A stretch of DNA of 64,000 nt from contig NZ_CP022260.1 in NCBI RefSeq assembly GCF_003119195.2, forward strand, positions 713,501 to 777,500, in the 5' to 3' direction. A program made the position numbers and the translations under genes. Positions 16,890 to 24,709 of this stretch are shown here, piece by piece. This stretch comes from Azospirillum baldaniorum (GTDB lineage Bacteria > Pseudomonadota > Alphaproteobacteria > Azospirillales > Azospirillaceae). Numbering within the stretch: position 1 is the first letter of the stretch; every line of letters begins with the position of its first letter. The notes below the pieces were generated by a model. That model did not search any database and was not told the DNA's origin. It was given only the letters and a program-made list of their open reading frames with translations.

Positions 16890-17576
16890 ATGCAAGCGAA
16901 GGATGTCATGACATCGCCGGTCATCACGGTGGCGCTGGACACCCCCGTGCCGGACATTGCCGAATTGCTTTTAACCCATCGGATCAGTGGCTTGCCGGTC
17001 GTCGACCAGGACGGCCGCGCGGTCGGCATCATCAGCGAGGGGGACCTTCTGCGCAGGGTCGAGACGGGAACCGACCGTCCGCGCGCCCGTTGGCTGGAGA
17101 TGCTGGTGGGCCGCAACGTGCAGGCCGCCGACTTCCTGAAGACCCATGGTCGCTGCGCGCGCGACGTCATGTCGCGCCCGGTCCAGGCCGTCTCGCCCGA
17201 CACGGAGATCGCCGAGATCGCCGACCTGATGGAGGACAAGCGGATCAAGCGCGCCCCCGTCCTGGTCGACGGGCGTCCGGTCGGCATCATCAGCCGGGCC
17301 AACCTGCTGCATGGGCTGCTTCGCAACCGGCGCGGCGGGACCGGCTTCGGCGCGTCCGGCGACGAGGCGATCCGCGCCGCGCTGCTGGAGGCGTTGGAGG
17401 GACAGTCCTGGGTGGACCTCGATCGGATCAACATCGTCGTCAACGACGGGGTCGTGCAGCTCTGGGGCATGGTCGACAGCGAGGAGCAGCGCCGCGCCCT
17501 GCACACCGCGGCGAGCGGCGTGAGCGGCGTGAAGCGCGTGGAGGAGCATCTGAACCGGAACCGCTTCGTCGGGTGA
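16890..17576 (+). CDS. CBS-pair protein with C-terminal BON domain
   Basis: A 228-residue soluble protein. Two CBS motifs (about 1-60 and 92-150) each begin with DVM(T/S)xPV and contain GLPVVDQDGRAVGIISEGDL or RAPVLVDGRPVGIISRANL; these typically bind adenine nucleotides. The C-terminal 70 residues form a BON domain (LDRINIVVNDGVVQLWGMV), a fold that associates with phospholipid or other ligands. Such CBS-BON proteins are common stress-associated proteins of alphaproteobacteria with no fixed reaction. AGGAGG precedes ATG 16890 with good spacing. The gene is followed at 35 bases by the GntR regulator. Confidence 0.88.
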   Translation: MQAKDVMTSPVITVALDTPVPDIAELLLTHRISGLPVVDQDGRAVGIISEGDLLRRVETGTDRPRARWLEMLVGRNVQAADFLKTHGRCARDVMSRPVQAVSPDTEIAEIADLMEDKRIKRAPVLVDGRPVGIISRANLLHGLLRNRRGGTGFGASGDEAIRAALLEALEGQSWVDLDRINIVVNDGVVQLWGMVDSEEQRRALHTAASGVSGVKRVEEHLNRNRFVG

Positions 17577-17611
17577 TCCCCGGCCATCCGCCCCATCGAA
17601 GGAGCAGACCG

Positions 17612-18370
17612 ATGCCGCCACCCGAATTGTCCGTCCAGCCGCTGGATTCCGGAGCCACCTTCCGCAACCAAGTCTACCGACGGCTGAAGCAGGCCATCAT
17701 CCAGATGGACATCTACGACCACCCCGGCGACGTCCGGTTGGACGAACGCCAGCTCAGCGGCCTGCTGGGCGTCAGCCGGACCCCGATCCGCGAGGCCCTG
17801 ACCCTGCTGGAGCAGGAGGGGCTGGTACGGCTGGAGCCGCGGCGGGGAATCTACGTCGTCCGCAAGACCAAGACCGAGATCATCGAGATGATCATCGCCT
17901 GGGCGGCGCTGGAAAGCATGGCAACCCGCCTCGCCGCCGAGCGCGCCACCGCGGAGGACATCGGCACGCTGTGGGACATCTTCCGCAGCTTCGAGGAGCA
18001 GGCGCCCTCCGACAATATCCAGGAATATTCCGACGCCAACATCGAGTTCCACAAGGCGATCATCCGCCTCAGCCGGGCGCGCATCCTGGAAACGCTGACC
18101 GACAACCTGTTCATCCACATGCGGGCCATCCGCAAGCTGTCGATCCGGCAGGACAACCGGGCCGAACAGTCGATGCACGAGCACCGCGACATCATCCGGG
18201 CGCTGGAGCGGCGTGACGGTGAACTGGCCGAGCGTCTGGCGCGCGAACACACGCTGGGTCTGGCCGCCCATGTCGAGCGGCACGGTGATTTTCTCGACTG
18301 GCTGCGGCTTGCCGAGGTGCGGGGCGCCGACGTGAAGGCCGCGTTCAAGGACGGTCTGCCGCTGATGTAG
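17612..18370 (+). CDS. GntR-family transcriptional regulator (FadR/FCD type)
   Basis: A 252-residue regulator. The N-terminal winged helix-turn-helix (about 18-85) has LDERQLSGLLGVSRTPIREA and LEQEGLVRLEPRRGIYVV. An all-helical FCD ligand domain follows, with metal-binding type residues (Asp and His in SDANIEFHKAIIRLS, His in MHEHRDIIRAL). FCD regulators usually bind an organic acid. AAGGAG lies 7 bases before ATG 17612. Candidate targets are the tct operon or the genes across repeat R3; neither is proven. Confidence 0.88.
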   Translation: MPPPELSVQPLDSGATFRNQVYRRLKQAIIQMDIYDHPGDVRLDERQLSGLLGVSRTPIREALTLLEQEGLVRLEPRRGIYVVRKTKTEIIEMIIAWAALESMATRLAAERATAEDIGTLWDIFRSFEEQAPSDNIQEYSDANIEFHKAIIRLSRARILETLTDNLFIHMRAIRKLSIRQDNRAEQSMHEHRDIIRALERRDGELAERLAREHTLGLAAHVERHGDFLDWLRLAEVRGADVKAAFKDGLPLM

Positions 18371-18393
18371 TGGTGGAGAAGGGGCCGTAATTT

Positions 18394-18578
18394 AACCCTC
18401 TCCCCCTGGGGAGAGGGTGGCCCGAAGGGCCTCTCGCGCTGGCCAGAGGCCAGCGCTGACGGCGGCATGCGGATGCCTCTGGCATCCGCTGAGAGCCGGT
18501 GAGGGGGTTGCGCTTTTGCCGAGCGTCCCGACACGCGCATCCCCCTCACCCTAACCCTCTCCCCGGAGGGGAGAGGGG
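18394..18578. repeat. composite palindromic repeat R3 with a nested 66-base insertion
   Basis: Terminal hairpins CCCTCTCCCC...GGGGAGAGGG lie at both ends, with a GGTGAGGGGGTTGCG arm answered by CCCCCTCACCCTAACCC. Relative to R4 (34645-34761) it has 66 extra bases (18431-18496). These consist of two perfect 9-base-arm hairpins, 18436-18456 with loop AGA and 18469-18489 with loop TCT. It fills the gap between the convergent genes at 17612 and 18592. Confidence 0.85.
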
Positions 18579-18591
18579 AAGCACGCCTCCC

Positions 18592-20091
18592 TCACTTCAT
18601 CGACGGGAAGGAGAACTGCGCGCCTTCGCGCACGCCGCCCGTCGGCCAGCGCTGGGTGATCGTCTTGCGCCGGGTGTAGAAGCGCACGCCGTCCGGCCCG
18701 TAGGCCGCCAGATCGCCGAACAGCGACCGCTTCCAGCCGCCGAAGCTGTGGTAGGACACCGGCACCGGCAACGGCACGTTGATGCCGACCATGCCGACCT
18801 TGATCGCGTCGGTGAAATAGCGCGCGGCCTCGCCATCGCGGGTGAACAAGCAGGTGCCGTTGCCGTATTCGTGGGCGTCGATCAGATCCATGCCCTCCTG
18901 CATCGTCGCCACGCGCACGACGCAGAGGACCGGGCCGAAGATCTCCTCCCGATAGATTCTCATGTCCGGCGTCACCCGGTCGAACAGGCAGCCGCCGAGA
19001 AAGAAGCCGCCCTCGTGTCCCGGCACCACCAGCCCGCGGCCATCGACCACCAGTTCCGCCCCTTCGGCGACGCCCTGGTCGACAAAGCCCTTCACCTTCT
19101 CGAAATGGGCGCGGGTGACCAGAGGACCCATGTCGCAGCCGGCGCCGGTCCCCGCCCCCACCTTGAGGCTGCGCACCTGCTCCGCGAGCATCGCCACCAC
19201 GCGGTCGGCGGTCGCGTCGCCCACCGCGACGACCACGGAGATCGCCATGCAGCGCTCCCCGCAGGAGCCGTAGGCCGCCCCCATGATCGCGCTGACCGCG
19301 TTGTCGAGGTCGGCGTCGGGCATGACGATGGCGTGGTTCTTCGCCCCGCCCAATGCCTGCACCCGTTTCCCATGGGCGGTGCCGGTGGCGTAAACATACT
19401 CGGCGACCGGGGTGGAGCCGACGAAGCTGACCGCCTGGACGCGCGGGTCGGTCAGCAGTGTGTCGACCGCCTCCTTGTCGCCGTGGACGACGTTCAGCAC
19501 GCCCGGCGGCAGGCCCGCCTCCTGCGCCAGCTGCGCGACGAGCAGGGAGGCGCTGGGGTCGCGCTCCGACGGCTTCAGAATGAAGCAGTTGCCGCAGGCC
19601 ACGGCGACGGGGAACATCCACAGCGGGACCATGGCCGGGAAGTTGAAGGGCGTGATGCCCGCCACGACGCCCAGCGGCTGGAACTCCGACCAGCTGTCGA
19701 TGCCCGGCCCGACATTCTTGGAATGCTCACCCTTCAGCAGATCGGCGATGCCGCAGGCGTATTCGACATTCTCGATGCCGCGGGTCAACTCGCCGCGGGC
19801 GTCCTCCAACGTCTTGCCGTGCTCCCGCGTGATCGCCGCGCAGACGCGGTCGGCGTTGTCCTCCAGCAATTGGCGGAAGCGGAACATCACCCGCGCCCGC
19901 TTGGCTGGCGGCGTTGCCCGCCACGCCGGGAAGGCGGCCTCGGCGGCGGCGATGGCCGATTCAACAGTGGCGCGGCCAGCGAGTGGGACGCGGCCGACGG
20001 TTTCGCCCGTCGCCGGGTTCACGATGTCGGCGCTGCGGGTCTCGGCGGGGGCGTCGGCCGCGCCGCCGATGAGGTGCGGAACGAGGGGCAT
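18592..20091 (-). CDS. mmsA: CoA-acylating methylmalonate/malonate-semialdehyde dehydrogenase
   Basis: A 499-residue ALDH-superfamily enzyme. It has the MmsA-type start (PHLIGGAADAP), FNFPAMVPLWMFPVAVACGN, and the catalytic Cys in GSCGERCMAIS (near residue 285); the HSFGGWKRSLFGD near the C-terminus is also MmsA-like. It oxidises (methyl)malonate semialdehyde with NAD and CoA to propionyl- or acetyl-CoA and CO2. ATG 20091 is preferred over 20103 because it gives the usual length and has GGGA at proper spacing. It follows the aminotransferase gene by 14 bases, so the pair can take beta-alanine or similar amines to acyl-CoA. Confidence 0.92.
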   Translation of the reverse strand: MPLVPHLIGGAADAPAETRSADIVNPATGETVGRVPLAGRATVESAIAAAEAAFPAWRATPPAKRARVMFRFRQLLEDNADRVCAAITREHGKTLEDARGELTRGIENVEYACGIADLLKGEHSKNVGPGIDSWSEFQPLGVVAGITPFNFPAMVPLWMFPVAVACGNCFILKPSERDPSASLLVAQLAQEAGLPPGVLNVVHGDKEAVDTLLTDPRVQAVSFVGSTPVAEYVYATGTAHGKRVQALGGAKNHAIVMPDADLDNAVSAIMGAAYGSCGERCMAISVVVAVGDATADRVVAMLAEQVRSLKVGAGTGAGCDMGPLVTRAHFEKVKGFVDQGVAEGAELVVDGRGLVVPGHEGGFFLGGCLFDRVTPDMRIYREEIFGPVLCVVRVATMQEGMDLIDAHEYGNGTCLFTRDGEAARYFTDAIKVGMVGINVPLPVPVSYHSFGGWKRSLFGDLAAYGPDGVRFYTRRKTITQRWPTGGVREGAQFSFPSMK

Positions 20092-20105
20092 GGCAGTTCC
20101 CATCC

Positions 20106-21467
20106 TCAAGCGGTCGCCTGGATGGCGTCGGAAACGGCGTTCATCAGCCGGTCGAGGTCCTCGCGCTCGCTGATGAAATGCGGGCCGAACTGCAGCGTGT
20201 CGCCGCCGAAGCGGACGTAGAATCCCGCCTTCCAGCACTTCATGGCGATCTCGTAGGGCCGGCGGGCCGGCTCGCCCGGCAGAGCCGCAATCTGCACCGC
20301 GCCGGCGAGGCCGTAGTTGCGGATGTCAGTAACGTGGCGAAGCCCCTTCAGCCCGTGCAGCACCGTCTCGAAATGCGGGGCCAGATCCGCCGCCTTCTCG
20401 GCCAGCTTGTCCCGCTCGAACAGCTCCAGAGCGGCGAGGCCGGCGGCGCAGGCCACCGGATGGGCGGAGTAGGTGTAGCCGTGCGGGAACTCGACCATGT
20501 AGTCGGCGCCGCCGTTGTCCATGAAGGTCTGGTAGATCTCATGGTTGGCGACCACCGCGCCCATCGGCACCGCGCCGTTGGTCAGGCCCTTGGCGACGTT
20601 CATGATGTCGGGGACCACGCCGAAGGCGTCGGCGCCGAAGGCGGCCCCCATGCGGCCGAAGCCGGTGATGACCTCGTCGAAGATCAGCAGGATGTTGTGC
20701 TTGTCGCACAGCGCGCGCAGCCGCTGCAGATAGCCCTTGGGCGGCGGCAGCACGCCGGCGGAGCCGGCCAGCGGTTCCACGATCACCGCGGCGATGTTGG
20801 AGGCGTCGTGCAGGGCGACCAGTTCCTCCAGCGCGTCGGCCAGCTCGGCGCCCTGCTCCGGCAGGCCCTTGGTGAAGGCGTTCTGCGGCAGCAGCGTGTG
20901 CGGCAGGTGGTCGGCCTCGACGCCCGAGCCGAACAGCTTGCGGTTGCCGCCGATGCCGCCCAGGCTGATGCCGCCGAAATTGACGCCGTGATAGCCCTTC
21001 GAGCGGCCGATCAGCTTGGTCTTGGCCGGCTGGCCCTTCAGCCGCCAATAGGCCCGCGCCATCTTCAGCGACGTGTCGGTGGCCTCCGACCCCGAATTGA
21101 CGAAGAACACATGGTCCAGCCCGGCCGGCGTCATCGAGGCCAGCTTGTGCGCCAGCTTGAAAGCGGCGGGGTGGCCGAACTGGAAGGCCGGGCTGTAGTC
21201 CAGTTCGGCGATCTGGCGGGCCACCGCCTCGCTGATTTCGCGGCGGCTGTGCCCGGCGCCGCAGCACCACAGGCCGGACAGGCTGTCGTAGATCTTCCGC
21301 CCCTCGGCGTCCCAGTACCAGGCGCCCTCGGCGCGGGCGATCAGGCGCGGGTTCGCCTTGAATTCGCGGTTCGCCGTGAAGGGCATCCAGTGGGCGTCCA
21401 GCTCCTCGCGCGTCAGCCCGGCGGTCGGGGCGGTTCCGGCTTTCTGGCTCTCGTCCAACGGCGGCAT
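20106..21467 (-). CDS. omega-amino acid:pyruvate aminotransferase (class III)
   Basis: A 453-residue PLP enzyme. It has the class III layout: WMPFTANREFK at the start as in beta-alanine:pyruvate transaminases, GLWCCGAGHSRREI, NSGSEATDTSLKMARAYW, the IFDEVITGFGR Asp that contacts PLP, and the Schiff-base Lys in NVAKGLTNGAVPMG (near 292). It probably converts beta-alanine (or a related omega-amine) plus pyruvate to malonate semialdehyde plus alanine, feeding the downstream mmsA. AGGAG lies 8 bases ahead of ATG 21467; the in-frame extension to 21563 lacks such a site. The LysR gene is divergent, 125 bases away. Confidence 0.9.
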   Translation of the reverse strand: MPPLDESQKAGTAPTAGLTREELDAHWMPFTANREFKANPRLIARAEGAWYWDAEGRKIYDSLSGLWCCGAGHSRREISEAVARQIAELDYSPAFQFGHPAAFKLAHKLASMTPAGLDHVFFVNSGSEATDTSLKMARAYWRLKGQPAKTKLIGRSKGYHGVNFGGISLGGIGGNRKLFGSGVEADHLPHTLLPQNAFTKGLPEQGAELADALEELVALHDASNIAAVIVEPLAGSAGVLPPPKGYLQRLRALCDKHNILLIFDEVITGFGRMGAAFGADAFGVVPDIMNVAKGLTNGAVPMGAVVANHEIYQTFMDNGGADYMVEFPHGYTYSAHPVACAAGLAALELFERDKLAEKAADLAPHFETVLHGLKGLRHVTDIRNYGLAGAVQIAALPGEPARRPYEIAMKCWKAGFYVRFGGDTLQFGPHFISEREDLDRLMNAVSDAIQATA

Positions 21468-21592
21468 CGGGCGGCACTCCTGCTGGCTGGGGTGGGCGTC
21501 GGGGGTCGTCTCGGAAAACAGTGTGCGCGGAGGCTTGGTTGCGGTTAAATCCAAACCATTCAAACCTTACGCAAGCATCTGCTTACCTATCC

Positions 21593-22555
21593 ATGACCAA
21601 GCCCGTCCGCCCCCTGAGCGGCCTCAACGACGCCGACCTGCGCCTGCTGCGCGTCTTCAAGACGGTGGTGGAGTGCGGCGGCTTTTCCGCGGCGGAGGTG
21701 GAGCTGAACATCAGCCGCGCCGCCATCAGCCTGCACATGGCCGATCTGGAGCGGCGGCTGGGGCTGCGGCTGTGCCGGCGCGGGCGGGCGGGCTTCCTGC
21801 TGACCGACGAGGGACGCCTGGCCTACGAGGCGGCGCTGCGCCTGTTCGCCGGGCTGGAGAGCTTCCGCAGCGAGATCAACGCCGCGCACGGGCGGTTGCG
21901 CGGCGAATTGAACATCGGCATCACCGACAACCTCGTCACCATGCCGAAGATGCGGGTGACCGACGCGCTGCGCGGCCTCAAGCAGCAGGGGCCGGAGGTG
22001 CGGGTGAACATCCGCATGATCCCGCCCAACGAGATCGAGCGGGGGGTGCTGGACGGGCGCCTGCATGTCGGTGTCGTGCCGGCGCGGCGCGCCCTGCCCG
22101 GCCTGGAACGCCTGCCGCTGTACCAGGAGGAATCACACCTCTACTGCGGGCGCGGCCATCCGCTGTTCGACGCCGAGACGGTGCCCGGCGCGGCGGTGGA
22201 GGCCGCCGACGCCGTCGCACCGACCGAGGCGCAGCAGGTGCCGGAGGCGGCGGGGGTGCAGCGGGCGCTGACCGCGACCGCCACAGCGACCGACCGCGAG
22301 GGTGTGGCCTTCCTCATCCTGACCGGCTGCTACGTGGGTTTCCTGCCCACCCATTACGCGCGGCAATGGGTCGAGCGCGGGGCCATGCGCGCCCTGCTGC
22401 CGGAGCGCTTCCATTACGCCCAGGAATTCCAGGCGGTCACCAAGACGGGCACACAGGCCAATCTGGTGCTGGAGCGGTTTCTTGACCTGCTGAGACGGAC
22501 AGGGTTGGAGGGGGCGGGAACGAAGGAGGTGGGCGGCCCCCAAAAATCGGGGTGA
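21593..22555 (+). CDS. LysR-family transcriptional regulator
   Basis: A 320-residue protein. The N-terminal helix-turn-helix (about 15-75) has LRVFKTVVECGGFSAAEVEL, ISRAAISLHMADLERRLGLR and a wing of FLLTDEGRLAYE. The periplasmic-binding-like effector domain occupies the rest (ELNIGITDN from about 105). It is divergent from the aminotransferase-mmsA pair, the classic LysR arrangement, so it probably activates those genes with a beta-alanine-related inducer. ATG 21593 is chosen because it starts just ahead of the HTH; the track back to 21521 lies in the shared promoter region. The last 20 residues are unusually Gly-rich. Confidence 0.88.
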   Translation: MTKPVRPLSGLNDADLRLLRVFKTVVECGGFSAAEVELNISRAAISLHMADLERRLGLRLCRRGRAGFLLTDEGRLAYEAALRLFAGLESFRSEINAAHGRLRGELNIGITDNLVTMPKMRVTDALRGLKQQGPEVRVNIRMIPPNEIERGVLDGRLHVGVVPARRALPGLERLPLYQEESHLYCGRGHPLFDAETVPGAAVEAADAVAPTEAQQVPEAAGVQRALTATATATDREGVAFLILTGCYVGFLPTHYARQWVERGAMRALLPERFHYAQEFQAVTKTGTQANLVLERFLDLLRRTGLEGAGTKEVGGPQKSG

Positions 22556-22634
22556 TTTCCATTGACGCCGGCCCGGTCGCGCCCCACCGTAATTGAGGGG
22601 AATACGAACAAAGAACCGGTGGGGGAGCGCGGCC

Positions 22635-23195
22635 ATGGTGATGCTGACCGAACAGTTCGTCATCGACTATCTGCTGTTCGCCGCCGTCCTGCTCACCGTC
22701 ACTTGCTCCCTGCTCGGCAGTTTCTTTCTGAGCGCGCTCAGCCGCCAGACGGGGGCGCTGTCCCGCCTGCTGCTGTGGAGCGTTCCGGCGACCCTGCTCA
22801 GCACCGCCCTGTGGTCGTTGGCCATGCCGATCAATCAGGCGCTGGTGGTCGGCGTGGCCACCGCCGGGGCGACGCTTGTCGGACAGCATCTCCTGCCCTT
22901 CGGCCCGGTCGGCCCGCGCGGGGTCTGGTCGTGGGAGGCGCTGCTGTTCCGCGGCCTGTCCTGGACCGGGCGCACCGCCCTGATGCTCGCCCCCGCCGTG
23001 TGGCTCGGCGGCATGCCGTCCTGGATCCTGTGGTTCGCCTTGGCCGGCCCGATGAACGCGGCCATCTTCGCCCTGTGCCAGTTGCGCGGCACCAACCCGG
23101 CGCTGCGGCGGTCGGTGGAGCAGGGAGATGTCCTGTGGGGCGGGGCCCAGGGAGCGGTTCTGGGCGGCCTGCCGGCCTTCCTGATGCTTTTGTGA
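22635..23195 (+). CDS. membrane protein of unknown function
   Basis: A 186-residue protein with four or five hydrophobic segments (FVIDYLLFAAVLLTVTCSLL, LLLWSVPATLLSTALW, ALVVGVATAGATLVGQ, WILWFALAGPMNAAIFAL). I do not recognise the family. ATG 22635 has GGGGGAG upstream; ATG 22641 is also possible. The tail (GDVLWGGAQGAVLGGLPAFL) is Gly-rich and hydrophobic. No neighbour gives a clear function, and the gene seems to stand alone between the LysR and DUF4112 genes. Confidence 0.6.
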   Translation: MVMLTEQFVIDYLLFAAVLLTVTCSLLGSFFLSALSRQTGALSRLLLWSVPATLLSTALWSLAMPINQALVVGVATAGATLVGQHLLPFGPVGPRGVWSWEALLFRGLSWTGRTALMLAPAVWLGGMPSWILWFALAGPMNAAIFALCQLRGTNPALRRSVEQGDVLWGGAQGAVLGGLPAFLMLL

Positions 23196-23391
23196 GCCCC
23201 CGAAAAAACCGGGGATGAATCCACCGTACTCATACGAAAATGTAGCGGGTGGGTCTTGCGTGGGTGGGACGACCGGGCCATCTGTGCGGGACTGGCTCCG
23301 GGCCCCTCTGGCGGTCCACTTGGTACGGACCGCGATGTCGGAGCCCTTCACTTGAGCGGACGGCGCAGCCGTCCCCTTCTGGAGGGTCCGT

Positions 23392-23859
23392 ATGACCGCT
23401 ACCTCTTTTTCGTCTTTCCGTTACGGTTCCGCCTACGGCGAGACCGCGCATTTCGCGGCGCGCCAGCGGCTGGAATGGCTGGCGCGGATGATGGACAGCG
23501 CCGTCCGCGTGCCGGGCACCAACATCACCTTCGGCGCCGACGCGGTGCTGGGTCTGGTGCCGGGCTTCGGCAACCTCGCCACCACGGCGGTGTCCGGCTA
23601 TCTCATCCGCGAGGCCTGGAGGCTCGGCGTGCCGCGCGGCAAGCTGCTGCGCATGGTCGGCAACGTGGCGATGGACAGCCTGATCAGCGCCGTCCCGGTC
23701 GCCGGCAACATCGCCGACGTGTTCTGGAAGGCCAACCGCAAGAACATGGCGATCCTGGCCGAGCATCTGGACGGTCATCCACCGCACGGCGATCGGACGC
23801 ACCGTCGCCGTCGTTCGGCGCCCTACACCATCGACGGCGAGTGGCGCCGGACGCGGTGA
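23392..23859 (+). CDS. DUF4112 domain protein
   Basis: A 155-residue protein. The central part matches the DUF4112 pattern: RLEWLARMMDSAVRVPGTNI, FGADAVLGLVPGFGNLA, then SAVPVAGNIADVFWKANRKN. The Gly/Pro-rich hydrophobic stretches suggest membrane association. The C-terminal 30 residues are basic (HRRRRS) and presumably cytoplasmic. GGAGGG lies 6 bases before ATG 23392. The biochemical role of DUF4112 is unknown. The stop is 24 bases from the convergent flavoprotein gene. Confidence 0.85.
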   Translation: MTATSFSSFRYGSAYGETAHFAARQRLEWLARMMDSAVRVPGTNITFGADAVLGLVPGFGNLATTAVSGYLIREAWRLGVPRGKLLRMVGNVAMDSLISAVPVAGNIADVFWKANRKNMAILAEHLDGHPPHGDRTHRRRRSAPYTIDGEWRRTR

Positions 23860-23883
23860 CCCCGGACGTGGTGAAGGGGCGCG

Positions 23884-24609
23884 TTACTCCCCACCGAACC
23901 TGATGCGATGGTTTTCCAGCATCAGCTCGTCCAGCCGGCGGCCGGCGGTGAAGCCCGCCAGCCCCGGCGGGACCGGCGTGCCGGCGGGAAGCCGCGGGCA
24001 AGGTTCGGCGGCGCCGATCACCTGAACCACCGGGTAGCGGGCGGTGTAGATGGGCAGGTCCATGTCCTCGCCCTCGTCCGACAGGCCCTTGCCCCGGACC
24101 TTGGCGCTCGCCTCCTCGATCTCCATGCCGACCACCATGGTCGCCTTGATCTCCTGCGCCGTGCTGGCCCGCAGGTCGGCGCTGCGCCCCGGATAGAAGC
24201 GGTCGACCATGGCGTCGAGCGCGCGGGCCTTGGCCTCCGGCTCCTCGACGATGCGCGCGGTGCCGAAGCACATGGCGGACCGGTAATCGGCCGAATGGTT
24301 GAATCCGCTGCGGGCCAGCACGAGGCTGTCGAGATGCGTGACGGTCAGGCAGACCGGCAGACCGTCGCGCTGCGCCCGCAGCATCCGGCTGGCCGAGGAC
24401 CCGTGCCAATAAAGATGCTCCCCCTCCCGCCAGAAGGCCGTGGGCGTGCAGTAGGGCTGCCCGTCGATCACGTAGGCGATGTGGGCGATCATCGCGCCGT
24501 CGAGGATGGCGTGGACTGATTCCCGGTCGTAGCGGCCCCGCTCGTGCAGGCGTTTCACCCGGTTGCGGTCGGTGACGGGATAGCTTTCGGACGGAACGGC
24601 CTCGGACAT
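23884..24609 (-). CDS. pyridoxamine 5'-phosphate oxidase-like flavoprotein
   Basis: A 241-residue protein of the PNPOx-like split-barrel superfamily. Visible features are RGRYDRESVHAILDGAMIAH, YCTPTAFWREGEHLYWHGS, MLRAQRDGLPVCLTVTHLD (about 60-110) and a SAMCFGTARIVEE strand. It resembles the FMN/flavin-nucleotide-binding (NimA-like) branch rather than true PdxH, so FMN- or heme-dependent redox is likely but the substrate is unknown. ATG 24609 is preferred: the longer version to 24747 would cross the MocR operator and start. It is divergent from the MocR-type gene, which probably controls it. Confidence 0.82.
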   Translation of the reverse strand: MSEAVPSESYPVTDRNRVKRLHERGRYDRESVHAILDGAMIAHIAYVIDGQPYCTPTAFWREGEHLYWHGSSASRMLRAQRDGLPVCLTVTHLDSLVLARSGFNHSADYRSAMCFGTARIVEEPEAKARALDAMVDRFYPGRSADLRASTAQEIKATMVVGMEIEEASAKVRGKGLSDEGEDMDLPIYTARYPVVQVIGAAEPCPRLPAGTPVPPGLAGFTAGRRLDELMLENHRIRFGGE

Positions 24610-24659
24610 CACGGAACTCTCTTCGCGGCGGTGGACAACAACGCCATTAGAGCCTAGCC

Positions 24660-24706
24660 ATTGGTCCGGCGTGAGAGCCAATTCCGACCTTGTCGACTGG
24701 ACCAAT
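24660..24706. promoter_or_regulatory. inverted repeat, probable MocR/PdxR operator
   Basis: ATTGGTCC starting near 24659 is matched by GGACCAAT ending near 24706, about 32 bases apart, in the 100-base gap between the flavoprotein gene and the MocR-type gene. MocR/PdxR-family regulators recognise TGGACC/GGTCCA-like half-sites. The right half would fall inside the coding region if GTG 24671 were the start, which supports ATG 24710. Confidence 0.6.
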
Positions 24707-24709
24707 CCG

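Noticed and set aside
16754..18283. 509-codon - strand ORF opposite the CBS-BON and GntR genes
   Set aside because: Shadow that spans two real genes and their gap; no motif.
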